The translations under genes and the position numbers were made by a program. The notes below the pieces were generated by a model. The model saw nothing but the letters and a program-made list of their open reading frames with translations, was not told the DNA's origin and searched no databases. 39,811 nucleotides of DNA from Natronohydrobacter sp. (lineage in GTDB: Bacteria > Pseudomonadota > Alphaproteobacteria > Rhodobacterales > Rhodobacteraceae), in assembly GCA_020832555.1 (NCBI GenBank), contig JAFIEM010000022.1, positions 1 to 39,811 on the forward strand, read 5' to 3'. Positions 19,641-27,568 of the stretch are shown here, piece after piece. Position 1 is the first letter of the stretch, and the number at the start of each line of letters is the position of its first letter.

Positions 19641-20921
19641 TCAGCCGTTCGACGCAGCGACCCGCAGGCCGCGCCGGCCCGAGCCACCACCGTCCGAATG
19701 GGTGTCCATGAAATTCATGACCAGCGGGCGGATATTGTTGCGCCAGGATTTGCCCGCGAAAATACCGTAATGGCCTGCGCCCGGTTCCAGATGGCTGGCC
19801 TTTTGCTCGACCGACAGGCCCGTGAGCAGGTCCAGCGCCGCAAGGCACTGGCCGGGCGCGCTGATATCGTCCTTTTCGCCCTCGACGATCTTCACGGCAA
19901 CCGTGGTGACTTTCGAGAAATCAACCTTGTGGCCGTTTACCGTGAACTCATTGCGCGCAATCTCGCGATTCTTGAAGATGCGCTCGACGGTCGAGAGGTA
20001 GAATTCCGCAGTCATGTCCATGACCGACAGATATTCATCATAGAAGCGGTTATGCTTGTCGCGCTCACCGGCCTCGCCCCGCGCCTCGGCCGAGATCTTG
20101 TCGACGAAAGCCTGCGCGTGGCGTTCCATATTCATCGAGATGAAGCCGCCAAGCTGCAACAGACCCGGATAGACCAGCCGCCCGACGCCGGAATATTTGA
20201 ACCCAACGCGCTGGATGGCCAGATGTTCAAGCTGCCCCATCGTCACGCTGCGCCCGAAATCCGTGACTTCGGTGGGTGCGGCATGCGGATCGACCGGACC
20301 GCCGATCAGCGTCAGGGTGCGCGGCTGCGCCGACGGGTCAAGTTCGGCCAGATAGGCCGTTGCGGCCAGTGCCAGCGGCACAGGCTGACATACGGCGATC
20401 ACATGCGTATCGGGGCCAAGATGGCGCATGAAATCGGTCAGGTAGAGCGTGTAATCCTCGACATCGAACTTGCCTTCGGACACGGGAATATCGCGCGCAT
20501 TGTGCCAGTCTGTCACCCAGACTTCACAATCGGGCAGCAGGCTTGCCACTGTGGACCGCAAGAGCGTTGAGTAATGACCCGACATGGGCGCACAGAGCAG
20601 GACGCGCCGCTCTTTCTCAGGACGGCCATGCACCTTGAAACGCAACAGATCACCGAAGGGGCGCGCGATCTCGACCTTTTCCTCGACGATGTGATCGCGC
20701 CCGTCCTCTGCCACGACCGAGGCGATGCCCCAATCGGGTTTGATCACCATGCGGGCGAAGCTGCGTTCCGTCACGCGGCCCCAGGCCGACATCACCTTGA
20801 ACATGGGATTCGGGGCCATGCCCCAGATCGGGTAGGACGCGAAAGCACGGGCAGAGGCGCCCATCCATTCATTCGTGTTGCGAATCGACTCCATCAGGTC
20901 GTAGGTCGCCATACCCTTCAT
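19641..20921 (-). CDS. phaZ: Intracellular polyhydroxyalkanoate depolymerase
   Basis: The 426-residue protein matches the intracellular PHB depolymerase family: TYDLMESIRNTNEWMGASARA, RPFGDLLRFK, VLLCAPMSGHYSTLLRSTVASLLPDCEVWVTDWHNARDIPVSEGKFDVEDYT. The nucleophile Cys is at about residue 178 in VIAVCQPVPLA, and SVEQKASHLEPGAGHYGIFAGKSWR near the end holds the likely catalytic His. It degrades amorphous PHA in granules. Four in-frame ATGs lie at the 5' end (20945, 20933, 20921, 20912). I prefer 20921 because GGGGA is 5 bases upstream. It is divergent from phaC with 125 bases between. Confidence 0.93.
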   Translation of the reverse strand: MKGMATYDLMESIRNTNEWMGASARAFASYPIWGMAPNPMFKVMSAWGRVTERSFARMVIKPDWGIASVVAEDGRDHIVEEKVEIARPFGDLLRFKVHGRPEKERRVLLCAPMSGHYSTLLRSTVASLLPDCEVWVTDWHNARDIPVSEGKFDVEDYTLYLTDFMRHLGPDTHVIAVCQPVPLALAATAYLAELDPSAQPRTLTLIGGPVDPHAAPTEVTDFGRSVTMGQLEHLAIQRVGFKYSGVGRLVYPGLLQLGGFISMNMERHAQAFVDKISAEARGEAGERDKHNRFYDEYLSVMDMTAEFYLSTVERIFKNREIARNEFTVNGHKVDFSKVTTVAVKIVEGEKDDISAPGQCLAALDLLTGLSVEQKASHLEPGAGHYGIFAGKSWRNNIRPLVMNFMDTHSDGGGSGRRGLRVAASNG

Positions 20922-21046
20922 GTCTGTCCCCATGCTGCGCGACATAATCTTGCAAGATTCGACGCTTTTATTCGCTCTTGTGCCTCGTTAAGATCGCCTT
21001 GAGTGACCTATGCTGCACATGCGAAGAATAGGGGGGAATTCTTAAC

Positions 21047-22849
21047 ATGACAACTTCCGAATATGATGATGACCAAAAAGTCGAACGCATGAAGGCAAAT
21101 ATGGCACGCGTTGAAGAGTTGACGCACCGCCTGACCGAAGCGCTCGCCCATCGCGATCCGCCCCGCCCCAGCCTGCAAGCCCCTGATTCGGACTTGTTTC
21201 TGCACGCGGTCACGGCCTATTGGACGGAAATGGCCAAGAATCCTTCGAAAGCGCTGGAACAGCAGCTGGATTATTGGGGCAAGGCGCTCAAACACAATAT
21301 CGAGGCCCAGCAGGTGCTGCGCAGCGGCAAGATCGCGGCGCCAGAGGATCACACCCCCGATGATCGCCGCTTCTCGAACCCGCTCTGGAAATCGCACCCT
21401 TATTTCAACTACGTCAAGCAGCAATACCTGCTGGCCACCGAGGCGATGACCAATGCGGTCCAGTCGCTGGAAACGATCGATGACCGCGAGAAACGCCGTC
21501 TGGGCTATTTCACCCAGCAGATCGTCGACATGATGGCGCCGACGAATTTTCTGGCCACCAACCCGGATGCGCTGATGAAAGCGGTCGAGACCGAGGGCGA
21601 AAGCCTGGTGCGCGGTCTTGAGAACCTTGTGCGCGATATCGAGTCGAACAAGGGCGATCTGCTGGTGACGCTGGCCGACAAGGATGCGTTCAAGGTCGGC
21701 GAGAATCTGGCCATGACACCGGGCAAGGTGGTGTTTCGCAACCGCATGTTCGAGTTGATCCAGTACACGCCCACGACCGAGAAAGTGCGCCGCACGCCGC
21801 TGATCATCTTCCCGCCCTGGATCAACAAATTCTATGTGATGGATCTGAAGCCGCAGAACAGCCTGATCAAATGGATCGTGGATCAGGGCTATACGCTGTT
21901 TGTCGTGTCCTGGGTGAACCCCGATGCGTCCTATGCCGATGTGGGCATGGATACCTATGTCGAAGAGGGCTATCTGGAAGCGATCCGCGTTGCGCGCGAG
22001 ATCACCGATGAGAAACAGGTCAATGTGATCGGCTATTGCATCGCGGGCACCACACTGTCGCTGACACTCGCATTGATGAACAAGCGCAAGGATAAATCCG
22101 TGCGCTCGGCGACCTTCTTCACCACGCTCACCGATTTTTCGGATCAGGGCGAGGTGGGGGTGTTCCTCGAAGATGATTTCGTCGACGGGATCGAGGCGGA
22201 ATGCAACGACAAGGGGTATCTTGACAGTTTCTTCATGTCGAAGACCTTCTCTTTCCTGCGCTCGAATGACCTGATCTATGGCCCTGCGATCCGCGCCTAT
22301 ATGATGGGCGAGGCCCCGCCTGCCTTTGACCTGCTCTACTGGAATGGCGACGGCACCAATCTGCCGGGGCGGATGTGCGTCGAATATCTGCGCGGGCTGT
22401 GTCAGCAGGACCGCTTCGCCGGGGCCACCTTCCATATCTGCGGCGAGGATGTGACGCTTTCGGATGTGAAGCACCCGGTCTGCGCGATTGCCTGCGAAAC
22501 CGATCACATCGCGGCCTGGCGGTCGAGCTTCCGGGGCATCTCGAAGATGGGCGGCAAGGACAAGACCTTCATCCTGTCGCAATCGGGCCATATCGCCGGG
22601 ATCATCAATCCGCCGAACAAGAAGAAATACGGCCATTATGCCGGTCCCGCCCCCGAGGGCACGCCCGAGGACTGGCGCGCGGCGGCCGAGTTCCATGAAG
22701 GCTCATGGTGGCCACGCTGGGAAGAGTGGCTGCGCGGCAATTCCGGGGCGCTGATTCCGGCCCGCACGCCGGGTGATTCGGACTACCCTGCGCTGGCGGA
22801 TGCGCCGGGCACTTATATCGTCAGTTCGAAAAATCCCGCTATGTCATAG
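21047..22849 (+). CDS. phaC: Class I poly(3-hydroxyalkanoate) synthase
   Basis: The 600-residue protein has the class I PhaC length. The N-terminal part holds QQLDYWGKALKHNIEAQQVL and DRRFSNPLWKSHPYFNYVKQQYLL. The catalytic alpha/beta domain has PPWINKFYVMDLKPQNSLIKWIVDQGYTLFVVSWVNPD, the synthase box GYCIAGT with Cys331, Asp486 in ACETDHIAAW and His515 in SQSGHIAGIINPP. It polymerises (R)-3-hydroxyacyl-CoA on the granule surface. A GGGGGGA ribosome site lies about 9 bases before the ATG. A degenerate PhaR-like sequence (CTGC-ACAT-GCGA, 21013-21024) lies in its upstream region. phaP and phaR follow. Confidence 0.97.
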   Translation: MTTSEYDDDQKVERMKANMARVEELTHRLTEALAHRDPPRPSLQAPDSDLFLHAVTAYWTEMAKNPSKALEQQLDYWGKALKHNIEAQQVLRSGKIAAPEDHTPDDRRFSNPLWKSHPYFNYVKQQYLLATEAMTNAVQSLETIDDREKRRLGYFTQQIVDMMAPTNFLATNPDALMKAVETEGESLVRGLENLVRDIESNKGDLLVTLADKDAFKVGENLAMTPGKVVFRNRMFELIQYTPTTEKVRRTPLIIFPPWINKFYVMDLKPQNSLIKWIVDQGYTLFVVSWVNPDASYADVGMDTYVEEGYLEAIRVAREITDEKQVNVIGYCIAGTTLSLTLALMNKRKDKSVRSATFFTTLTDFSDQGEVGVFLEDDFVDGIEAECNDKGYLDSFFMSKTFSFLRSNDLIYGPAIRAYMMGEAPPAFDLLYWNGDGTNLPGRMCVEYLRGLCQQDRFAGATFHICGEDVTLSDVKHPVCAIACETDHIAAWRSSFRGISKMGGKDKTFILSQSGHIAGIINPPNKKKYGHYAGPAPEGTPEDWRAAAEFHEGSWWPRWEEWLRGNSGALIPARTPGDSDYPALADAPGTYIVSSKNPAMS

Positions 22850-22856
22850 AGTTAAA

Positions 22857-22926
22857 CTGCAGTGCAGGATAAAAATGCTGCACTGCAGAAAAAATCCTTG
22901 AAATGCTGCGCTGCAGCATGCATATT
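22857..22926 (+). promoter_or_regulatory. phaP promoter with three CTGC-N3-GCAG operators (predicted PhaR sites)
   Basis: Three perfect palindromes, CTGCAGTGCAG (22857-22867), CTGCACTGCAG (22878-22888) and CTGCGCTGCAG (22906-22916), share the pattern CTGC-N3-GCAG. The first two are 21 bases apart centre to centre and the third is 28 further on. A promoter TTGAAA (22898-22903), 17 bases, CATATT (22921-22926) has the third operator entirely inside its spacer. TGC-rich palindromes are the known target of PhaR repressors in Paracoccus and Rhodobacter, and phaR lies 0.6 kb downstream. PhaR occupancy should block RNA polymerase until PHA granules titrate PhaR away. Confidence 0.75.
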
Positions 22927-22988
22927 CATGGTCAGTAGCGGGGATGAAGACATCGACCTGCAACAGACATGGAGCAAGGAGAAACCCC

Positions 22989-23435
22989 ATGACCAAGACC
23001 GTTGATTACACCAAGATGATGAAAGACATGATGGGTTCGTTCCCGATGGACACGTCCGCAATGCAGGACGCATTCAAATCGCAGGCTGCCCTCGCCGAGA
23101 AAATGAGCAAGGTTGCTCTGGAAGCTGCCGAGAAGTCGACCGAAGTGTCGACCAAATGGACCAAAGCCACGCTGGCCAAGGTTGGCGAAGTGTCGACCGT
23201 GAAGGAAGATCCGGCTGACTACTCCAAAGCCATGACCGATTTCGCTTCGGCTTCGGCTGAAATGGCTGCCGAGCATGTCGCTGCTTTCGCTGAAATCGCG
23301 AAAAAAGTGCAGATGGACACAGTTGAGCTGATGATGGCTGCCGGCAAGGACATGCAGGAAGAAACTGCAGCTGCCGTCAAGAAAGCCACCGACACGGCGA
23401 CCAAAGCCGCCAAGGCTGCAGCACCTGCGAAGTAA
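22989..23435 (+). CDS. phaP: Phasin (PHA granule surface protein)
   Basis: The 148-residue, mostly helical and Ala/Lys/Glu-rich protein is typical of the phasin_2 type. MMKDMMGSFPMDTSAMQDAFKSQAALAEKMSKVALEAAEKSTEVSTKWTKATLAKVGEV and YSKAMTDFASASAEMAAEHVAAFAEIAKKVQMDTVELMMAAGKD are amphipathic helices. The Ala/Lys-rich tail (KAAKAAAPAK) is usual. It coats PHA granules and sets their size. AAGGAG (22976-22981) is 7 bases before the ATG. It has its own operator-rich promoter and a strong terminator, so it is probably a highly expressed single-gene unit. Confidence 0.93.
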   Translation: MTKTVDYTKMMKDMMGSFPMDTSAMQDAFKSQAALAEKMSKVALEAAEKSTEVSTKWTKATLAKVGEVSTVKEDPADYSKAMTDFASASAEMAAEHVAAFAEIAKKVQMDTVELMMAAGKDMQEETAAAVKKATDTATKAAKAAAPAK

Positions 23436-23485
23436 GCTGCCAGACTTCGTACCAGGTATCTGATCCTCCCTGAAGATGCCTGACC

Positions 23486-23520
23486 AAAGGGCGAGCGCAT
23501 GACGCTCGCCCTTTCCTTTT
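23486..23520 (+). terminator. Rho-independent terminator after phaP
   Basis: GGGCGAGCG (23489-23497), loop CATGA and CGCTCGCCC (23503-23511) form a perfect 9-bp stem, extended by AAA/TTT and followed by TTTCCTTTT. Confidence 0.95.
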
Positions 23521-23540
23521 GCAAAAAGCCCGTCTAGTCT

Positions 23541-23553
23541 TGCTGCGATGCAA
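23541..23553 (+). promoter_or_regulatory. Possible PhaR autoregulatory site before phaR
   Basis: CTGC-GAT-GCAA (23543-23553) differs by one base from the CTGC-N3-GCAG operators before phaP and lies 24 bases before the phaR ATG. Autorepression of phaR is known in relatives. Confidence 0.4.
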
Positions 23554-23577
23554 TATCGTTCGGCCTGAGGGGGAACC

Positions 23578-24117
23578 ATGTCCGACACTGCAAAGCCGCT
23601 TCTGATCAAGCGATATGCCAGCCGCAGGCTGTATAATACCGAGACCAGCGATTATGTGACGCTGGAAGATATTGCAGGATTCATCCGCGAAGGCCGCGAG
23701 GTGCAGATTGTCGATCTTAAATCCGGCGATGACCTGACGCGGCAATATCTGTTGCAGATCATTGCCGAGCATGAAAGCCGCGGCGAGAATGTCCTGCCCA
23801 TTGATGTGCTGACCGATCTGGTGCGCAGCTACACGACGCAGGCGCAGAGCGTGGTACCGGAATTTCTGGCCATGTCCTTCGAGATGCTGCGCGACGGGCA
23901 GTCGAAGATCATGGAAAACATGTCCAAGGCCAATCCCATGGCGGCCATGCCGGGATTTGAGGAAATGCAACGCCAGCAACAGGCCTTCATGAAGACGATG
24001 ATGGCGGGCTGGCCGGGCTTGCAGCCGAAATCCGATGCACCGGGCGACAAGGACGATCTCGACGAGATCAAGAAGCAACTGGCGGAATTGCAGAAAAAGC
24101 TGTCCGGCATGAACTGA
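23578..24117 (+). CDS. phaR: PHA synthesis repressor PhaR
   Basis: The 179-residue protein opens with PLLIKRYASRRLYNTETSDYVTLEDIAGFIREGREVQIVDLKSGDDLTRQYLLQIIAEHE, the diagnostic PhaR DNA-binding (PHB_acc_N) domain. PHB_acc-type sequence VLPIDVLTDLVRSYTTQAQSVVPEFL follows, then a Met/Gln-rich stretch and a C-terminal coiled coil (EIKKQLAELQKKL). It binds DNA and nascent PHA alternately, coupling phasin production to granule formation. GAGGGGG precedes the ATG. The three palindromes before phaP are its likely targets. Confidence 0.95.
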   Translation: MSDTAKPLLIKRYASRRLYNTETSDYVTLEDIAGFIREGREVQIVDLKSGDDLTRQYLLQIIAEHESRGENVLPIDVLTDLVRSYTTQAQSVVPEFLAMSFEMLRDGQSKIMENMSKANPMAAMPGFEEMQRQQQAFMKTMMAGWPGLQPKSDAPGDKDDLDEIKKQLAELQKKLSGMN

Positions 24118-24122
24118 GTCCC

Positions 24123-24151
24123 GTAGGGTGCGTGCTCAGCACGCACCCTAC
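24123..24151. repeat. Perfect 13-bp hairpin GTAGGGTGCGTGC-TCA-GCACGCACCCTAC
   Basis: A perfect palindrome (arms 24123-24135 and 24139-24151, loop TCA) lies between the convergent phaR and puuB-like genes. It may terminate transcription (CTTTG follows). The core GGTGCGTGC..GCACGCACC also resembles dispersed REP-like palindromes seen in many proteobacteria. Confidence 0.65.
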
Positions 24152-24162
24152 CTTTGCGTTGT

Positions 24163-25458
24163 TCACATTCCGAGCCGGTCGCGCAGCGCATACCATGTCA
24201 TCGCCAGCACCAGAAGCGGGCTGCGCAAAGCGCGTCCGCCCGGAAAGCTGGGCAGTTTCACCCGCGCCATCACATCGAAACGCTCGGACTGGCCCGCGAC
24301 CGTCTCGGCCATGATCTGCCCCGCCAGTGTCGCCAGCGCCACCCCATGTCCGGAATAGCCCGATGCTGACAGCACATTCGGCGCTACCCGCGCGAAACAG
24401 GGCAGTCGCGTCATGGTGATCGCCAGTGTCCCCCCCCAGGCATAGGCGATTTTCGCGCCCTCCAGTTGCGGGAACACCTCCAGCATCGGCTTGCGCACGG
24501 TCTGCTCGATATCGGGGAAACGGTAGCCATAGCTTTCGCCCCCGCCGAACAGCAGCCGCCCGTCCTCTGCCAACCGGAAATAGTTGATCACGAATTTGCT
24601 GTCGGCAACGCCCACATCGCGGGTCAGCACCGTGCCTTCGGGCAAGGGATCGGTCGCGATGATGAAATTGTTGATTGGCATGACCTTGGCCGCGACCTGT
24701 GGCACCAGCCCGCCCAGATAGCCATTCGCGGCGACCAGCACATGCGCGGCCTCGACATGGCCGTGCTGGGTCTGCACCTTCACTTTCGCACCATGCTGGA
24801 TATCAACGACCAGCGAGTTCTCGAAGATCTGCGCCCCGGCCCCAAGTGCTGCCCGCGCCAGCCCCAATGCGTAGCGCAGCGGGTGCAGATGGCCTGCGCC
24901 GTGATCCAGCACCCCGCCCTGATAGGCCTTGCTCCGCACAATCGCCTGCACGCCGTCACGATCCAGCGCCTCGATATCGGTATAGCCATACTCCCGCGCC
25001 AGTTTCTCGGCATAGGCATGGGCATGGGGCACATCGCGCGCCTGCCAGTCGGCATGCAGCACGCCCGATTTCCAGCCCACATCCATGTCGAACCGCGCCA
25101 CCAGCGCCTGCACCAGATCGCGCGCCTGCAAGCCGATGTCCCAGAGTTTGCGCGCATCGTCGCGCCCCATCATGCGCTCGATGGCATCCTGCTCGATCCG
25201 CTGGCCCGGCCCGACCTGCCCGCCATTGCGCCCCGAGGCGCCGAAGCCCACGCGATGCGCGTCCAACACCACCACCGAGTAGCCGCGCTCGGCCAGATGC
25301 AGCGCCGCCGACAGCCCGGTATAGCCCGCGCCGATGATGCAGACATCCGCCTGCACCGCCCCTTCAAGCGCAGGTTGGCGCGGCAGCAGATCCGCTGTCG
25401 CGGCATAGAAGCTCGGCGGGTATTCCCCCGCCCGGTCATTGGCGAAAAGCAGGTTCAT
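24163..25458 (-). CDS. FAD-dependent amine oxidase, PuuB-like (gamma-glutamylputrescine oxidase family)
   Basis: The 431-residue DAO-superfamily flavoprotein has the dinucleotide fold CIIGAGYTGLSAALHLAERGYSVVVLDAHRVGFGASGRNGGQ, with GAGYTG at residues 43-48. The SGRNGGQV.PG block is typical of the PuuB/OrdL group. Later blocks are GAGHLHPLRYALGLARAA, RLLFGGGESYG and the C-terminal GYSGHGVALATLAGQIMAE. In the Puu pathway the enzyme oxidises the gamma-glutamylated amine to the aldehyde. Its ATG overlaps the stop of the PuuA-like gene by four bases (ATGA). It is the last gene of the minus-strand cluster. The exact substrate is not settled by sequence. Confidence 0.85.
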   Translation of the reverse strand: MNLLFANDRAGEYPPSFYAATADLLPRQPALEGAVQADVCIIGAGYTGLSAALHLAERGYSVVVLDAHRVGFGASGRNGGQVGPGQRIEQDAIERMMGRDDARKLWDIGLQARDLVQALVARFDMDVGWKSGVLHADWQARDVPHAHAYAEKLAREYGYTDIEALDRDGVQAIVRSKAYQGGVLDHGAGHLHPLRYALGLARAALGAGAQIFENSLVVDIQHGAKVKVQTQHGHVEAAHVLVAANGYLGGLVPQVAAKVMPINNFIIATDPLPEGTVLTRDVGVADSKFVINYFRLAEDGRLLFGGGESYGYRFPDIEQTVRKPMLEVFPQLEGAKIAYAWGGTLAITMTRLPCFARVAPNVLSASGYSGHGVALATLAGQIMAETVAGQSERFDVMARVKLPSFPGGRALRSPLLVLAMTWYALRDRLGM

Positions 25459-26810
25459 ACGTTCAGCAGCAGATGCTCGCGTTCCCAGGGGCTGATCACC
25501 TGCAGGAACTCGGTATATTCATTGCGCTTGACCGCCGAATAGATGCGGCAGAATTCCGGATCGAGGATCTCGTGCAGCCGCGTGGCCCCGTCGAACATGT
25601 CAAGCGCCGCGCCCAGCGTCATCGGCAATTCGCCCTCATCCATATAGGCATTGGTGCGACATTCCTCGCGCGGTCCAAGACGTTCCTTCAGCCCCAGATA
25701 GCCACAGGCGAGCGAGGCCGCGATGCCCAGATAGGGGTTGCAATCCATCCCCGCCAGACGGTTCTCCACCCGGCGCGAAGCGGGCGAGGAAATCGGCACC
25801 CGCAAGCCCGTGGTGCGGTTGTCATAGCCCCATTCCAGATTGATGGGGGCCGCGAAATCCGGCACATAGCGGCGGTAGCTGTTCACATAGGGCGCGATCA
25901 GCGCAACTGCCGAGGGCAGGTGCCGCTGCAACCCGCCGATGAAATGCATGAAGGCGTCGGTGCTTTCACCCGCATCCGTGGAAAAGATATTCTTGCCCGT
26001 CGCCGTGTCTATGACCGAATGGTGGATATGCATGGCGCTGCCCGGCTCACCCTCGATGGGTTTGGCCATGAAGGTCGCGAACATGTCATGACGCAGCGCC
26101 GCTTCGCGGATCATGCGTTTGAAATAGAACACCTGATCGGCCAGATTCAGCGGATCGCCATGCGCGAGGTTGATCTCGACCTGCCCTGCCCCGCCCTCTT
26201 GCAGGATGCCATCAATCTCCAGCCCCATCGCTTCGGCGAAGTCATAAATGTCGTCGATCACCTTGCCATATTCATCGACCGCAGACATGGAATAGGCTTG
26301 GCGTGCCGCCGCGCGCCGCCCTGTGCGGCCCATGGGCGGGATGATCGGCATATTGGGGTCAAGGTTGCGGGCGACGAAGAAGAACTCCATCTCGGGCGCG
26401 ATCACCGGCTGCCAGCCTTCGGCACGATAGAGCTCAAGAATGCGTTTGAGGACGTTGCGCGGCGCGGTGCTGATCGGGCGGCCTTCGCTGTCCTCGGCAT
26501 CGTGGATGATCTGCAATGTCCAATCCGCCGTCCAGGGCGCCGCCGTCGCGGTCGAGAAATCCGGGCGCATGATCATGTCGGGTTCCAGATCAGCCCCGTC
26601 GCGGAATTCGGCCCAGTCCCCGGTGATCGTCTGCAGGAAAATCGAGTTTGGCAGATAATATTTCGTATCTTCGCCGAATTTGAACGCAGGCATGGCCTTG
26701 CCGCGCGCGACTCCGGCGATATCGGCGATGATGCACTCGATTTCATCAAGACGCCTGCCAGACAGGAAATCGCGGGCGGGTTGCGGGATCTGGTCGCGCC
26801 AGTTGCTCAT
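25455..26810 (-). CDS. Gamma-glutamylamine ligase, glutamine synthetase/PuuA family
   Basis: The 451-residue GS-fold protein has short N-terminal beta-grasp sequence (LDEIECIIADIAGVARGKAMP), metal-binding APEMEFFFVAR, EGGAGQVEINLAHGDPLNLADQVFYFKR, GSAMHIHHSVID and WGYDNRTTGLRVP. It lacks the adenylylation tyrosine motif of GlnA. The RGKAMP segment and gene context favour the PuuA group, which ligates glutamate to the amine of putrescine or a similar amine with ATP. GGAGG is 5 bases before the ATG. The start overlaps the amidotransferase stop (ATGA). A second paralogue in the same cluster (27569) implies two different amine substrates or heteromeric enzymes. Confidence 0.87.
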   Translation of the reverse strand: MSNWRDQIPQPARDFLSGRRLDEIECIIADIAGVARGKAMPAFKFGEDTKYYLPNSIFLQTITGDWAEFRDGADLEPDMIMRPDFSTATAAPWTADWTLQIIHDAEDSEGRPISTAPRNVLKRILELYRAEGWQPVIAPEMEFFFVARNLDPNMPIIPPMGRTGRRAAARQAYSMSAVDEYGKVIDDIYDFAEAMGLEIDGILQEGGAGQVEINLAHGDPLNLADQVFYFKRMIREAALRHDMFATFMAKPIEGEPGSAMHIHHSVIDTATGKNIFSTDAGESTDAFMHFIGGLQRHLPSAVALIAPYVNSYRRYVPDFAAPINLEWGYDNRTTGLRVPISSPASRRVENRLAGMDCNPYLGIAASLACGYLGLKERLGPREECRTNAYMDEGELPMTLGAALDMFDGATRLHEILDPEFCRIYSAVKRNEYTEFLQVISPWEREHLLLNV

Positions 26811-27511
26811 GTAGCCTCCGATGGCGCGGCATTGCGCGCGTGGGTCTTGAAATGCTCTGCGATCTGCGTCGCGATCCGGTGCGCATGCCGTGTGCCGCCT
26901 TGCTGCGCTTCGGCTGCCTGCAAGAGCGGGTCGGGCACCACACCGCGCCCGCGCGTGTCGATCAGCCCTTGCACAAAGTCATCCTCAAACTCGGGATGGG
27001 CCTGCACTGAATACCCGTGCGCACCGTAAGCGAGCGCCGCTATGGCGCAGAATTCGTTTCTTGCCAGAACCTGCGCGCCCTTGGGCGGGGTGATGACCTG
27101 ATCCTGATGCCAGGCGTTCAAGGTCAGTTTCTCGCCCCCGAAATCATAGTCCTGCGCGCCGACAGCCCAGCCGCCGCTGAATTTCGCGACCTTGCCGCCC
27201 AGCGCCTGCGCCATGATCTGATGGCCGAAACAGATGCCCACAACCGGCACCTGCGCATCCAGCGCGTCGCGAATGAACTGTTCCAGCGGCGGGATGAACG
27301 GGTGATCCTCATAGACCCCGTGGCGCGAGCCGGTGATCAGCCAGCCATCGGCATCATGCACAGAGGCGGGAAATTCCATCGCTTCGACATGCCAGGTGGC
27401 GAAATCGAAGCCCTGCCCGTCAAGCAGGCGCTCGAAGAGATCAGGGTAATCGCCAAGCCTGCCGCGCAAGACCTCGGGCGACTGGCCGGTTTGCAAGATA
27501 CCGATTTTCAT
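26807..27511 (-). CDS. Class I glutamine amidotransferase (gamma-glutamyl hydrolase role likely)
   Basis: This 234-residue GATase-1 domain protein has nucleophile Cys94 in VVGICFGHQIMAQALGG and the His172/Glu174 pair in QAHPEFEDDF. No synthetase domain is attached, so it is a stand-alone hydrolase. In a Puu-type pathway this position is filled by PuuD, which releases GABA from gamma-glutamyl-GABA; this protein is closer to the GuaA-like amidotransferase group than to PuuD. The ATG at 27511 is chosen over the ORF start at 27544 because GAGG lies 6 bases upstream. A perfect 14-bp palindrome lies 14 bases before the start. Confidence 0.83.
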   Translation of the reverse strand: MKIGILQTGQSPEVLRGRLGDYPDLFERLLDGQGFDFATWHVEAMEFPASVHDADGWLITGSRHGVYEDHPFIPPLEQFIRDALDAQVPVVGICFGHQIMAQALGGKVAKFSGGWAVGAQDYDFGGEKLTLNAWHQDQVITPPKGAQVLARNEFCAIAALAYGAHGYSVQAHPEFEDDFVQGLIDTRGRGVVPDPLLQAAEAQQGGTRHAHRIATQIAEHFKTHARNAAPSEAT

Positions 27512-27524
27512 GCCTGCCTCGCTG

Positions 27525-27564
27525 AATTTGATCAAATTTAGCACTCTCTGCCTTGCCTTCGCAA
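27525..27564 (-). promoter_or_regulatory. Internal promoter with TTGATCAA operator in the amine cluster
   Basis: On the minus strand TTGCGA (27559-27564), an 18-base spacer and TAAATT (27535-27540) form a plausible promoter. The perfect 14-bp palindrome AATTTGATCAAATT (27525-27538) covers the -10 and start region. The same ATTTGATCAA core recurs at the first promoter of the cluster (32337). Confidence 0.5.
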
Positions 27565-27568
27565 GAGG

